From: Shewanella violacea DSS12
GTDB taxonomy: Bacteria; Pseudomonadota; Gammaproteobacteria; Enterobacterales; Shewanellaceae
NCBI RefSeq assembly: GCF_000091325.1
Contig: NC_014012.1
Span: 1,488,001 to 1,552,000 of the forward strand
Direction of reading: 5' to 3'
Length of the DNA: 64,000 nucleotides
The stretch's first letter is position 1; each line of letters begins with the position of its first letter. A model generated the notes under the pieces. It searched no databases and had not been told where the DNA came from. It saw nothing but the letters and a program-made list of their open reading frames with translations. Shown piece after piece: positions 28,972 to 38,401 of the stretch. A program made the position numbers and the translations under genes.

Positions 28972-31290
28972 TTAGAACTGAGCTTCGACTCTCAGGGTAA
29001 GTTGTCTTGGCGCACTCAATGTTTGAAAATTATAGCCAACATCCACTAATGACATATATTCATTGTCTAAGATGTTAGTGCCTAAGGCATAGATGGAGAA
29101 ACTATCCCATTCATAGCCGACACGGGCGTTGACTAAGATTCTTTCATCGTTCATTGGTAAATGATCAAGCCCAGCAGCTGCAGGATTATTGATACCCGAT
29201 GATTCACCTGCATAGCTGACGTTTAAGTTAGCGAAAAAACCAGCATCACTGCGATAGGTGGAACCTAAGTTAGCTGTCCATTCGGGAGCATCTTCGAAGC
29301 TGTTACCGGATAGATCATAAGTGACGGTAGGCAGTACAATTTTAAACTCATTAAACTCAGTTTTGGCATAACCCAGACCGCCATAGACATTCCAATCACT
29401 GTCAATCTGGTAGAAAAACTCAGCTTCGAAACCTTGCACCGTAGAGCTACCGGCATTACGGGTTTCACTGTCAAAGCTGTTAGAGGAGAACTGTACATTT
29501 ACCTGTTGATCTTGCCAGTCGACATAGAAGATGTTGGCGTTAGCACTTAAGCTGCCCTCTAACCAGACCGAGCGAAATGCCAGTTCATAGTTCCAGGTAT
29601 ATTCGGGTTCGAAGGTATGTGTGGTATTTCTTGCTGTGTTAGTCCCTACGCCACCAGAGCGATAGCCTTGTTGTACCGTAAAGCTGGTGGTGATATCGCT
29701 GTTCCAATGATAACTGGCACCGAGTTTTGGCAGGAAGGCATTGAATGAAGCATCAAGTAAGGGTTCAACTCCCGAGGCACTGCTGGCAAAACCCAGCAGT
29801 TTTTGATTGATGCCAGCAACTAGCGCACTGGTCATAGGGTCGAATGCTGGGTTGCTTGGGTCCGGCATCAGATAAGCGTTGCTGATGGACACATCACCAT
29901 CGGATTCATTTTCCTGTTTTTCACGATCGAAACGGAAACCGGCAAAGATATCCCAACTATCATTGATCTTATAAACGGCGTCGCCGTACAGGGCTAAGTT
30001 AGTCACGCTTTGCTTGGTTAATGCTTCATTATAGATAAGCACAGGATCCACATCGGCGTATAGGCCTAATACCATGTCCGCAAGAGATTGTGGCAGGCCT
30101 AAACCTCCATCATCTGGAGAAGTGACTAGCAATGCTGGTACACCTAGTCTTTGGAAGGAGATATATCGCTGGCCATGGGAGGTAATTTCATTCTCCTGAT
30201 TTGCATAGAAGCCGCCAATTACACCGGAAAATTGTTCGGTATCGAAGACAAATTTTACTTCCTGACTGAAAGTATCTTCCTGATTATTCCAGAATCGAGC
30301 TGCCGTTGGCTCAGAGGTAGCATCATCGTCCCAGCTAAAACCAGCTTCGACGGTGGAGTAAGTGCTGACGGCGGAAGCTGTCCAGATGTCGTTGATGTCA
30401 TAGTTGAGCTCTAAGGTGTATATATCCATATCGGTGAAGGTAAAACTGGCTAGATCGAGAGATACTTGTCGGTGAGCGAAAGGATCTGCTAACTTGCTGC
30501 CATCTGCTGCTAAGGTACTGGTACCTCGTATGCCTAAGTTTGTTTTATTCTTGGTATAGCCTATTTGAGCATAAAAATCTTGAAAACTAGATGGCTGATA
30601 CTTGAGTTTTAAGCGGTAGGTTTCATTATCGTTGTGATCCGCCGTCTCTCCAGTGAACGTATTGTCGATATATCCGTCAAAATCATTTTTATCGGCGCTG
30701 GCTCTGAAGGCAACTTCATCTTCGATAACCTCACCGCCTATGGCTGCCGCATATTCCCGTTGGCCGTATTCGCCCACACCGAGTCTGGCCTTACCTTCCC
30801 ATTCGAAGCTTGGGTCCACCGTACGCATTATGATTGCGCCAGCCAAGGAGTTACGTCCCTGAAGGGTTGATTGAGGACCACGCAGAATTTCTATCTGGCT
30901 GACATCCCAAGTTGAGAAACCGCCTTGACGAATTATATCGAAGGGCATGACGGCACCATCAATATACAGGGAGGCTAAGTTGCTCGAGCCGCCACCTGAA
31001 ACGTTATAAGCATCTATGCCACGTATGCTAAAGCCATTGCGAAGGTCACCGTTAACGTTTGGAGTACGCTCGAGTGCATCATAAAGATCGTTGATATTCT
31101 GATCTTCGATCTGCTTGCTGGTGATCACAGCGACACTGGCGGTAGTTTCTTGTAGTGTCCTGTCTACTTTCTGACCTGTCACCATGATTCTTTCTATGGC
31201 TTGGTCATCGGCATTAGCCATGCCTGGAAGCATGAGTGAGCAGAGTATGCTAGTGCGAATAGCGAGTGTTATTGCGTTTTGTTTCATCAT
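28972..31290 (-). CDS. TonB-dependent outer-membrane receptor
   Basis: Outer-membrane transporter, probably for a ferric siderophore. After a signal peptide (LCSLMLPGMANA) comes a TonB-box-like IERIMVTGQK, the plug domain (SVAVITSKQIEDQNINDLY; ILRGPQSTLQGRNSLAG at about 130-145) and a 22-strand barrel ending in LRVEAQF, an aromatic-terminal signature. ATG at 31290 is preferred over 31305 because AGGACC lies just ahead of it. A Fur-box-like sequence lies upstream and membrane genes for iron release diverge from it, which supports iron uptake. Confidence 0.92.
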   Translation of the reverse strand: MMKQNAITLAIRTSILCSLMLPGMANADDQAIERIMVTGQKVDRTLQETTASVAVITSKQIEDQNINDLYDALERTPNVNGDLRNGFSIRGIDAYNVSGGGSSNLASLYIDGAVMPFDIIRQGGFSTWDVSQIEILRGPQSTLQGRNSLAGAIIMRTVDPSFEWEGKARLGVGEYGQREYAAAIGGEVIEDEVAFRASADKNDFDGYIDNTFTGETADHNDNETYRLKLKYQPSSFQDFYAQIGYTKNKTNLGIRGTSTLAADGSKLADPFAHRQVSLDLASFTFTDMDIYTLELNYDINDIWTASAVSTYSTVEAGFSWDDDATSEPTAARFWNNQEDTFSQEVKFVFDTEQFSGVIGGFYANQENEITSHGQRYISFQRLGVPALLVTSPDDGGLGLPQSLADMVLGLYADVDPVLIYNEALTKQSVTNLALYGDAVYKINDSWDIFAGFRFDREKQENESDGDVSISNAYLMPDPSNPAFDPMTSALVAGINQKLLGFASSASGVEPLLDASFNAFLPKLGASYHWNSDITTSFTVQQGYRSGGVGTNTARNTTHTFEPEYTWNYELAFRSVWLEGSLSANANIFYVDWQDQQVNVQFSSNSFDSETRNAGSSTVQGFEAEFFYQIDSDWNVYGGLGYAKTEFNEFKIVLPTVTYDLSGNSFEDAPEWTANLGSTYRSDAGFFANLNVSYAGESSGINNPAAAGLDHLPMNDERILVNARVGYEWDSFSIYALGTNILDNEYMSLVDVGYNFQTLSAPRQLTLRVEAQF

Positions 31291-31323
31291 GGGTCCTGTC
31301 TGCATTTCGAAATATAGTTATAC

Positions 31324-31342
31324 GAATGAGAATCATTATTGT
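31324..31342. promoter_or_regulatory. Fur box upstream of the TonB receptor
   Basis: GAATGAGAATCATTATTGT closely follows the 19-bp Fur consensus (GATAATGATAATCATTATC) and lies 34 bp upstream of the receptor start. Confidence 0.7.
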
Positions 31343-31505
31343 AAAAATTGCGGCAGATGTTAGCACGGGGTTAAATCCTTGGTAAGAGTATTTACACTAA
31401 CTATCTCTAAGATCTTTGAAATTGAGTGCTAGCTAACAGATGGCTGCTTGCTAATGTAAATTTTGCTGAAACCCCCATGAAAGGTGGTAGGCTTGCTGGT
31501 TATCT

Positions 31506-31524
31506 GAATGATAACTATTTGCAT
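31506..31524. promoter_or_regulatory. Weaker Fur-like box upstream of the PepSY operon
   Basis: GAATGATAACTATTTGCAT keeps the AATGATAA core but is less symmetric; it lies 9 bp ahead of the first gene of the divergent operon. Confidence 0.45.
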
Positions 31525-31532
31525 GTATTAAA

Positions 31533-31856
31533 ATGAGCCTAGCAATTGTAGTACTCTGGTGTGGATGTTTAACGGCATTCCTATCCAGTAAACATCAAGA
31601 TTTACTGGATAAACCTATGATGAAGGTTTTTTCCATCTCTATTTTTGTCTCTAGCTTAATGGCCAGTACTTGGTTGTTCATGGAGGCCTATAACTCAATT
31701 TCTGCGGCTCTTTTGGTATTAGCCTTGACCATGTTGATCTGGCTTAGCCTAGTGCTACAACTTGGGCATGTTAAGGCTAAGTTAGCTCCCTTTAGCTGTT
31801 TCAACTTGGTTTTTTGGTTAGCTCTGGTTCAGTTAGGAGGTCAACATGTGGCCTAA
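31533..31856 (+). CDS. Small membrane protein, DUF3325-like
   Basis: 107 residues with three to four membrane segments and a short hydrophilic loop (SSKHQDLLDKPMMKVF) after the first. The pattern and position, ahead of a DUF3649-like gene and a PepSY gene, match the DUF3325 family found in siderophore uptake operons. It overlaps the next gene by 11 bp. Role in iron handling is inferred from neighbours. Confidence 0.65.
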   Translation: MSLAIVVLWCGCLTAFLSSKHQDLLDKPMMKVFSISIFVSSLMASTWLFMEAYNSISAALLVLALTMLIWLSLVLQLGHVKAKLAPFSCFNLVFWLALVQLGGQHVA

Positions 31857-32097
31857 AACCTTCGCCGCCATATTCGGTGGCTGTCTGATCTCTATTTCTG
31901 TGATGCTCAATCTCAACCATCTGCTGCCATTGGACGTAGACACTCGATTATTTCTCGGATTATTGATGGCTTTTCCACTCTGGATTAGTGCCATGATCTG
32001 GTGTTATGCCAGTGATTCTGGCTGGCACGCATGGCGTCGTTGCGGTGGTTTACTACTGGTATCGGTTGGCTTCAACACTCTGTATTTCTTCAGTTGA
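31846..32097 (+). CDS. Small membrane protein, DUF3649-like
   Basis: 83 residues, two to three membrane segments, with LLPLDVDTRLFLGLLMAFPLW and WCYASDSGWHAWRR, a pattern typical of DUF3649 iron-transport-associated proteins. Translationally coupled to the preceding gene (11-bp overlap, with TTAGGAGG as ribosome site). Confidence 0.65.
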   Translation: MWPKTFAAIFGGCLISISVMLNLNHLLPLDVDTRLFLGLLMAFPLWISAMIWCYASDSGWHAWRRCGGLLLVSVGFNTLYFFS

Positions 32098-32162
32098 ATT
32101 GAGTTCAACTAAGTTCAACTGAAAGTAAGCAAATAATTATCACTAATTAGATATAAATCATT

Positions 32163-33761
32163 ATGAATAAACAATTTTTAAAGCGTTTAACCGAGGCTCA
32201 CAGTTGGCTGGGATTAATCATCTCTGGCTTGCTATTTATCGTGTTTTTTATGGGTTCCATAAGTTTATTTCGCAGTGAAATATACCTCTGGTCTGTGTTG
32301 CCCCACCATACTCCAGCCCAAGGCGAGGTACTGTCTCCCAGTGAGATAATGAAGTTGGCGATTAAAGATCGTCCCTTCAATGCCAAGGAGCATTTGACGT
32401 TAGTGTCTCCCACTGATGAGATGCCATTCTACAAAGTCTATGTGGATATCGTCTTACCCGAAGATGCGACGACGGATATCGATTATGTGTCACTCCTGAT
32501 GGACCCAGTGTCTGGTGAGGTCGTGGCAAATGTGGATGATTTTTATCTGGCCGAGTTTATCTACCAGCTGCATTACAATCTTAATATTCCCTATGGCAGC
32601 TATATCATAGGTTTCGTGACCCTATTTTTCTTATTCGCGCTGGTGTCGGGGATCTTTATCCATGCCCGCAAATTAATAAAGCAATTCTTCCTCTATCGAA
32701 CTCAGGAAGGAAAACGAGATCAGTTGCTGACCATGCATAATGTGGTCGGTGTGATGACACTGCCTTTTACCTTGATGTATGCCATCACAGGCTTGATCTT
32801 TAACTTAGCTGTCATCTATCAGATAGCCTTCGCCTTAGTCTTATATAAAGGTGATCAACAGGCACTCTTGATTGATGCCGGTTATACCCAGCAGATGCCA
32901 GAGTGGTTAGATAAGCCGCTGGATACCAGTGCAGAAGTTGATAAGCTAGTGGATCAGTATGTTGAATCTTTTGGTCAGGCTCCCAGAGTCTTACGCGCCT
33001 ATAACTATGGCGACAAGAGTGCACTGCTGCACATTTTCGGCAGTGAGTCGGGGAAATTTGTTAGCCCTGTTGAGCAGGTGTTTGCCCTCGATGACGGTGA
33101 AAGCTTATTTTCAACAACACCTGAATCGCCTAATACTATGACGACCGGGCGAATTGTACTCACGACGCTGCATTTTGGTGACTATGCCGGCACAGATCTT
33201 AGACTTATCTATTTATTATTAGGCATGGGCGTGTGTGTGCTTATAGTCAGTGGTAACTTGCTCTGGGCTGAGAAGCGGATGCAGCAGAGACAATCCTCCT
33301 CCAAGAGTATCGCAATCGTGAATAGTATGACGCTAGGCTCGACCATGGGAGTCATATTTGCCACCGCAATCGCATTCTTGTTCGAGCGCGTGTTGCCGCT
33401 GGGATTGGCTGGGCGGGAAGACTTAATGATTGCCAGTTTCGTCACCAGTCTTGGACTCTATTTTATCTTGGCCTGCTTGGTGTCAAATAAGCGCAGGATG
33501 TTGTTTATTTCGCTTATGGCCACAGCTGGTGTCTTAGTCATCACCATATTGGCCGATTGGGTGCTTTTCCATGAACAGATAGTGACAGTGTTCAAAGCGG
33601 GTTTCCTCGCTGTTGCTGGGGTAGAGATTGGCTTGGCTGTCACTGTGATTTTGTTTGTTAGCGTCGCTTATTCTTTATTTGCTAAGCGAAAGTCAGATCT
33701 ACCTAGTTCGGATTTAAACCTAAGCACTGAAGCTGAGCTCGCCTCTGACTCAAGTTTATAA
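32163..33761 (+). CDS. PepSY-associated transmembrane protein (iron uptake)
   Basis: 532-residue inner-membrane protein. It opens with LKRLTEAHSWLGLIISGLLF, the standard PepSY_TM start with a conserved His, then a periplasmic PepSY segment and two further helix groups (LIKQFFLYRTQEGKRDQLLTM loop with an MHNVVGVMTLPF helix). PepSY_TM proteins act in ferric-siderophore reduction or uptake. It completes a three-gene operon divergent from the TonB receptor. The terminator behind it was split by the IS element. Confidence 0.85.
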   Translation: MNKQFLKRLTEAHSWLGLIISGLLFIVFFMGSISLFRSEIYLWSVLPHHTPAQGEVLSPSEIMKLAIKDRPFNAKEHLTLVSPTDEMPFYKVYVDIVLPEDATTDIDYVSLLMDPVSGEVVANVDDFYLAEFIYQLHYNLNIPYGSYIIGFVTLFFLFALVSGIFIHARKLIKQFFLYRTQEGKRDQLLTMHNVVGVMTLPFTLMYAITGLIFNLAVIYQIAFALVLYKGDQQALLIDAGYTQQMPEWLDKPLDTSAEVDKLVDQYVESFGQAPRVLRAYNYGDKSALLHIFGSESGKFVSPVEQVFALDDGESLFSTTPESPNTMTTGRIVLTTLHFGDYAGTDLRLIYLLLGMGVCVLIVSGNLLWAEKRMQQRQSSSKSIAIVNSMTLGSTMGVIFATAIAFLFERVLPLGLAGREDLMIASFVTSLGLYFILACLVSNKRRMLFISLMATAGVLVITILADWVLFHEQIVTVFKAGFLAVAGVEIGLAVTVILFVSVAYSLFAKRKSDLPSSDLNLSTEAELASDSSL

Positions 33762-33923
33762 TCATCATCAAATAAGAGCCTAATTGATGAGGGATTAACC
33801 AATTGATAACCTAAGAAATTAGGTTCATCTAATTAGGCTTATCTCGTTAAGCTCATCTCATTAAGCTTAAACGTTCCTCGTCATACTTTTTCCTAATAAA
33901 AAGCGCAGCCATCTGGCTAATGC

Positions 33924-33954
33924 CGGTAAGTTAAGCTTACTGGCATTTTTTATT
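33924..33954 (+). terminator. Terminator hairpin formed by the IS left end
   Basis: GGTAAG-TTAAG-CTTACT core within AATGCC...GGCATT, followed by TTTTTTA. On the plus strand it follows the PepSY gene and probably now ends that operon's transcript. Confidence 0.65.
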
Positions 33955-35238
33955 TCTGGCATATTTCTGTGGTCTGCGCTTGACCATCCTAGGGTAAGAC
34001 CGAGTTCGTCGAGGTTCTAAAATCAGGCTCTCTGCCATGTCGTAGAAGTATTTAAGCTGACGAGGAATAGCACCTGGTGTCGAGTAAGGCAAACCCACTA
34101 ATAGCCTCAAAATATGAGCCAAAGAACCATTAAAACTCAATTGATAAGGGAGATAATCCCCTTTGAGTTTATGACACATTTTCACCATCTGATAACGCAC
34201 TAGATTGTAGGTGAGTAAGATCCCCCCACAACTCCTGTTTTACAAGCTCTGGCAGTCGACTTCTCAACGTTAAACGATTACCTAGCATGTATTGTTTCTG
34301 CTCTCGATAACCTAATTCTATTTCCCATCGATGCACGTATAAGTCAGCTATGTCTGTAACTGGATAACGCATGGGATCTATCATTGATGTCAAAACCGAG
34401 TATTCCTTGCCATTAATCTTTCGACTTATTAACCTAACTTCCAGTTCATAAGGCAGCTTTGGCCATCGTTTTCTGGCATGTGGATTGCTTTTTAATTGGA
34501 CGATTTTATCGTTGCGCCCCAAGCTACGAACCACCTCATATTGGACATTTTTTTTCAAAGGGATCAACCAGTGTCGCTCGTTACCCGTGGTTTGCCACTG
34601 ATGAAGTAGCCCCAGTGAATAAAATCCTCGGTCAAACAGTGTTAGGCTATGATCCGGTGTCGAGTCGATGAGCTTTTCGGCCAAAATCATCTCATTAACG
34701 GCGTAATCATCGAAAGCACTAGCGGTAATAAGATGACTACTTAATTCCATTTGGCAGACCATACGAACTTGAGGATATTGAGTATCTTTTTGTCGAGAGA
34801 AGGCTTCTGCGTTATCTGGAGTATCTTCTGTCCGCCACACTACCCCATCGACTCCGAGTAACATCGTCCATTCCAACTTGGGTGCAGGGCTTCACGATTC
34901 CAGTGAACTTGAGTGCACTCAAACAGTGCTTTCATTGCCGCTTCACCCAAATCTTTGCGTCGTTGAGTTAATGCGCTCGGAGCAACAAATGGCTTGCCCT
35001 CCCTATCAACGATGTCTAGCATATTAACGATATGAGCCATCGACTTATCGTTATAGATAGCCATACCGATAAGAAGCCAAGCCATTGACTCTAAGGTTAA
35101 TTTACGTTTTCTAAGCGTGACAGTTTCAGTCAATGAATACGCTTCCTCTATCAGTTCCAGAGGGAGTAAATCTGCGAGAGTTTCAACTTGATGAGGTTTG
35201 AGTTGGTTGATCATGTCAAAAGCTTGAGAAACTTGCAT
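33937..35238 (-). pseudogene. IS4-family transposase, frameshifted twice
   Basis: Three frames join into one DDE transposase. The first (from 35238) has the IS4 N-terminal domain (FDMINQLKPHQVETLADLLP). The second (34876-34169) carries GVDGVVWR (first Asp region), [10 protein letters not shown] (second Asp) and [16 protein letters not shown], the Y-x2-R-x3-E-x6-K signature with the catalytic Glu. The third (34200-33937) is the C-terminus. Shifts lie near 34870 and near 34190. All catalytic residues remain, but the protein cannot be made in one piece. Confidence 0.9.
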
Positions 35239-35384
35239 AAAAAATCCGAGGCCTAGAGATAGGACTCGGATTCTGAAGCATCTAGAAAATCAGTCAACCG
35301 ATCGATAAATCACTAAATGATCGGCATTACAGCCATCTGGCTGCGTTTTTTGTTTTTAGGTCACATTTAAAACGTGAGGCTGGG

Positions 35385-35873
35385 CTAATTTATGCTCAGC
35401 ACCTGTTGTTCAAGCTCAGTGTCATACTGCCAAATTTGATATTGTGGATCTACGGCATCATAAAACCAGAGAACGCCTATCAATTTATCCTGGTGATTAG
35501 CCACCCTGATATTAGTGGTGAGCTTACCTTTATCTAGGGGGCCTCGGAATTGGCAGGACTCAAAGTTTACCGAGTAACTCGTATTACTGCCGCTAAACTC
35601 ATCGCAGAGTGAGAAATAGGCTCGCTTGCTTGAGTCGATATTGATATCTATGGCAAGTTGAAAAACGCTCTCCATGATATTATCAGGATCAATGTTCAGA
35701 TCATCTAATGACGTCGGCACCGGAGTGGCTGTTACCTCTGGTGTAACTGCTGGCGTTACCGTCGGCGGTGTGTTTGTTGCTGTTACTGCTGAGTCATCTT
35801 CTCCGCCTCCACAGGCAGATAGCATGCTGAAAATAAGCAGCAATAGAAAACGTTTTACATTTATCATATTCAT
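35385..35873 (-). CDS. Lipoprotein of unknown function with Thr/Pro/Val linker
   Basis: 162-residue lipoprotein (lipobox LSAC then GGGEDD). Residues 30-55 are a Thr-Pro-Val repeat (TNTPPTVTPAVTPEVTATPV) that spaces the globular part from the membrane; the acidic residues after the Cys do not give the inner-membrane Asp+2 signal. The remainder has two Cys and no motif I recognise. It lies 45 bp downstream of the LruC gene on the same strand, so they may be made together. Confidence 0.75.
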   Translation of the reverse strand: MNMINVKRFLLLLIFSMLSACGGGEDDSAVTATNTPPTVTPAVTPEVTATPVPTSLDDLNIDPDNIMESVFQLAIDINIDSSKRAYFSLCDEFSGSNTSYSVNFESCQFRGPLDKGKLTTNIRVANHQDKLIGVLWFYDAVDPQYQIWQYDTELEQQVLSIN

Positions 35874-35917
35874 CTCCTCTTTCCATGGTCTGGGTTATTG
35901 TTATCATTTAAGTTGCA

Positions 35918-38059
35918 CTAATCTTGGAATATGAGTGTCGAAATAGGGTTGAGATACCAATTAGGGTTAGTGTTACCGCTATTATCCGCCGCGAAGTCGA
36001 TAAACTCAGGATAGCAAGCGTCTAAACGTTGCCTTTCTAGTGGATGCTTCCAGCTGGTAGGTACTTCTAGTGCCCAACTCATACCAAATTTGTTAAGGAA
36101 ATAAAGACCTTGACTGGGATCTGAGGTATCTTCTCTGGAACCAAAATAGGCGGTAGCAAATTTATCTGTAGGCGCTTTATTTTTAAGGTGGATCTCGAGT
36201 TTACGTCCAGGATGCTCGCCAAGGACCATTTTTGCCGCTTGGCCATGATCGGTTCCTGGGGTGGCAAAGATAAAAGGGTCATAGGGAAAGTCTGGCATTT
36301 GTGCTTCAGGTATCGCATTTACGAAGGGAATAACCATATTCCAAGTGGTTTGGTAGCTAGTTCCGCAGCCCGCTTCCGATCGAAGAAACTCACAGCCTGT
36401 AGCCAGAGTAATATAATCCCATAGGTCCTGAGCAAGAATAAATACCCCGTAAGTTTGACCGCTTTCCAGGGGAGAAGCACTCTGTCCAAGACCATCGATA
36501 CTCCATTCGATAGTATTTTCCTTGATGTTACTCATGGCTATTCCTGGCAGTTGGATACCAAAACCGTTGTGATAAAAGGCGCCCGCCGCGGCAAGTTTTG
36601 CTAAAAACTCAACTCGTCTGACTCGACCATATTTGACGTATTCAATGAGTCTTAAGTGGAAAATAACATCATTCATGTCGTAATCTTCTTGAGTTGGATA
36701 GAGATCTTCATAAATGATAGAGGTAAAAGTTGAAGATGACGGGTAGTAGTTAATGGTGACGCCGCTTTCAGTCATGGTGACTTGATAGTCTTCGACCTCT
36801 CCATCTCCGGCTCCACCTGTTGGGCCAATATCGGCCAGACTACTGAAGCGAAATCTAGCCCATGTTTGACCAGTTTTTCCCCATGTAGGCACCTCTAAAT
36901 TGACACTGTTACTGCCGGGTGAAAGGGCCTGGCCTATGATAGCCTGCTCGTCACTGTCAAAAACTCCATCTCTATTCCAGTCAAACCAAGCGTTGAGAAA
37001 GCCGCCACTGCCTGTTGCGGTGGCGAGAATGACGGCGGATTCACCTATTTCAAAACCAGTAGGGAAACTGATGCCATCTTCATCATCCATGCCGTCACTG
37101 TAATCGTCTGACAATGGGGCTGGGTAACCACTCGCTTCCCCGTCGACAGTGGAGCCTAGATAGAAGTCATCTATGATGGAGTGTCTGGCGCCATTAGATG
37201 CCATATAAGTGCCATAGCTATCAGGAGCATCACCAAAATCTACATTTTCTCCCACTGGCACTTCTGCCAAGGCGCAGCGGGCACCATCATTACTCGATGA
37301 GGAAGGGCCGTAAGCAAAAATATCGGCTAAGGGGTTTGAATCATTAACATTGAGGCGATAGATCTTACCGTCGCTATTGTTGCTCAGGTAAAGCACGCCG
37401 TCGGGATCGAAGAACTGTGCACCAAAGGTAAATTTTGAGCCCGTTGAGACGACGACTACACCGAGATTGGTGGCGGAGGCGTCAAATGGGTCGATGCGAA
37501 GTAGGCTGGCACTATATCCATTAGTGACGGCGTAGAGGTAACCATCACTGGGATGAAAGGCGAAGTCGGTAATGTTATAGGTTGCGTTAACCGTACTCCC
37601 GGCAACGAGCGTCATAGTGTAGTTATTGGGGTCATCTAAGGGGATTTTAAACAGGCCCTTATTTTTTCTATATCCGTACCAGACATTCTCATTGATGGCG
37701 ACATCGCCGACAAAGAAGTTGCCTGCCGCCGCCGCATCGACATCTTTAGTCACGCTCAGAGGCGTAATCACATAATCATCACCAGTTTTACCTAAGGTGC
37801 TGGCTTCATAGTCCCAGCCATAGATATAGTTATCGTGATAGTTAAAGCCAACACCGTTATAGGATGAGAGTCGCTTCATGTCGTTTGAAAGTATCACATA
37901 GCTGCCTGTTGCTAATTCGACGCCGTATGCAATGGGAACAGAAGAGGGAGTTTGTATGATAAAAGCCTGAGTCGGACATGACTCAAATTCAGCAGTTATA
38001 CCATCCCAAGCAAAGATAGATAAAATGGTGACGAAAAAGAGAGGGGAGAGAAATTTCAT
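35918..38059 (-). CDS. Large exported LruC-domain protein
   Basis: 713-residue secreted or surface protein. It has a signal peptide (FFVTILSIFAWDGITA), an N-terminal beta-propeller-like region of repeated LYAVTNG/VLYLSNNSDGKIYRLN strands (to ~260), a GEVED-type segment (WFDWNRDGVFD and GDGEVEDYQVTM near 345-430), and a C-terminal LruC domain (YEDLYPTQEDYDMNDVIFHL from ~450). GEVED and LruC domains are calcium-binding-like and occur in adhesins or matrix proteins. Exact function unknown. Confidence 0.85.
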   Translation of the reverse strand: MKFLSPLFFVTILSIFAWDGITAEFESCPTQAFIIQTPSSVPIAYGVELATGSYVILSNDMKRLSSYNGVGFNYHDNYIYGWDYEASTLGKTGDDYVITPLSVTKDVDAAAAGNFFVGDVAINENVWYGYRKNKGLFKIPLDDPNNYTMTLVAGSTVNATYNITDFAFHPSDGYLYAVTNGYSASLLRIDPFDASATNLGVVVVSTGSKFTFGAQFFDPDGVLYLSNNSDGKIYRLNVNDSNPLADIFAYGPSSSSNDGARCALAEVPVGENVDFGDAPDSYGTYMASNGARHSIIDDFYLGSTVDGEASGYPAPLSDDYSDGMDDEDGISFPTGFEIGESAVILATATGSGGFLNAWFDWNRDGVFDSDEQAIIGQALSPGSNSVNLEVPTWGKTGQTWARFRFSSLADIGPTGGAGDGEVEDYQVTMTESGVTINYYPSSSTFTSIIYEDLYPTQEDYDMNDVIFHLRLIEYVKYGRVRRVEFLAKLAAAGAFYHNGFGIQLPGIAMSNIKENTIEWSIDGLGQSASPLESGQTYGVFILAQDLWDYITLATGCEFLRSEAGCGTSYQTTWNMVIPFVNAIPEAQMPDFPYDPFIFATPGTDHGQAAKMVLGEHPGRKLEIHLKNKAPTDKFATAYFGSREDTSDPSQGLYFLNKFGMSWALEVPTSWKHPLERQRLDACYPEFIDFAADNSGNTNPNWYLNPISTLIFQD

Positions 38060-38401
38060 AGTTAGTCCCTATATGAAACTGGTTTCACTATGAAGTGCAT
38101 GAGCCGTGCCATTGATTAACTGATTGATTTTAAATTGGTTATTATTTGTTGTTTATTCGGTTTTGCAATGTGCAACTCAAACTGCATAAGTTGAAATGGG
38201 CTTTATACTCACATTTACCTATCCCATAGTGTTGAATTTTGATGTTTAACGGTCAGAAAGCCCAAAAACTGTCTACTCACTAGTTGAATGTTTTTCAAGT
38301 TGATTTTTTTATCACTTCCTTAGTGAAAAGCTGCTGATGCTCTACTAAGCTCTGTGAGTACTGCTGTGCAGTGCGTATCATCACGAGTCAAGGAGAGACA
38401 C
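38060..38401. other. Divergent intergenic region
   Basis: Holds promoters for the LruC gene and the signalling operon. A short GAAACTGGTTTC inverted repeat lies about 20 bp upstream of the LruC start; otherwise AT-rich with no gene seen. Confidence 0.5.

Larger units (their letters stand above)
33918..35329. mobile_element. IS4-family insertion sequence, 1412 bp, decayed
   Basis: Ends are TAATGCCGGT at 33918 and ...ATCGGCATTA at 35329, an imperfect terminal inverted repeat. Both are flanked by the 12-bp direct repeat CAGCCATCTGGC (33906-33917 and 35330-35341), a target duplication of the size known for IS4-type elements. Inside is a three-piece transposase on the minus strand. The left end forms its own hairpin with a T run (AATGCCGGTAAG / CTTACTGGCATTTTTT). 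Confidence 0.9.
33906..35353. terminator. Original terminator split by IS insertion
   Basis: The halves AAAAAGCGCAGCC... (to 33917) and ...GGCTGCGTTTTTTG (from 35338) would rejoin as an AAAAGCGCAGCC-ATCT-GGCTGCGTTTTTT hairpin if the IS and one target copy were removed. The 12-bp duplicated target CAGCCATCTGGC is the loop and upper stem. Confidence 0.8.
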
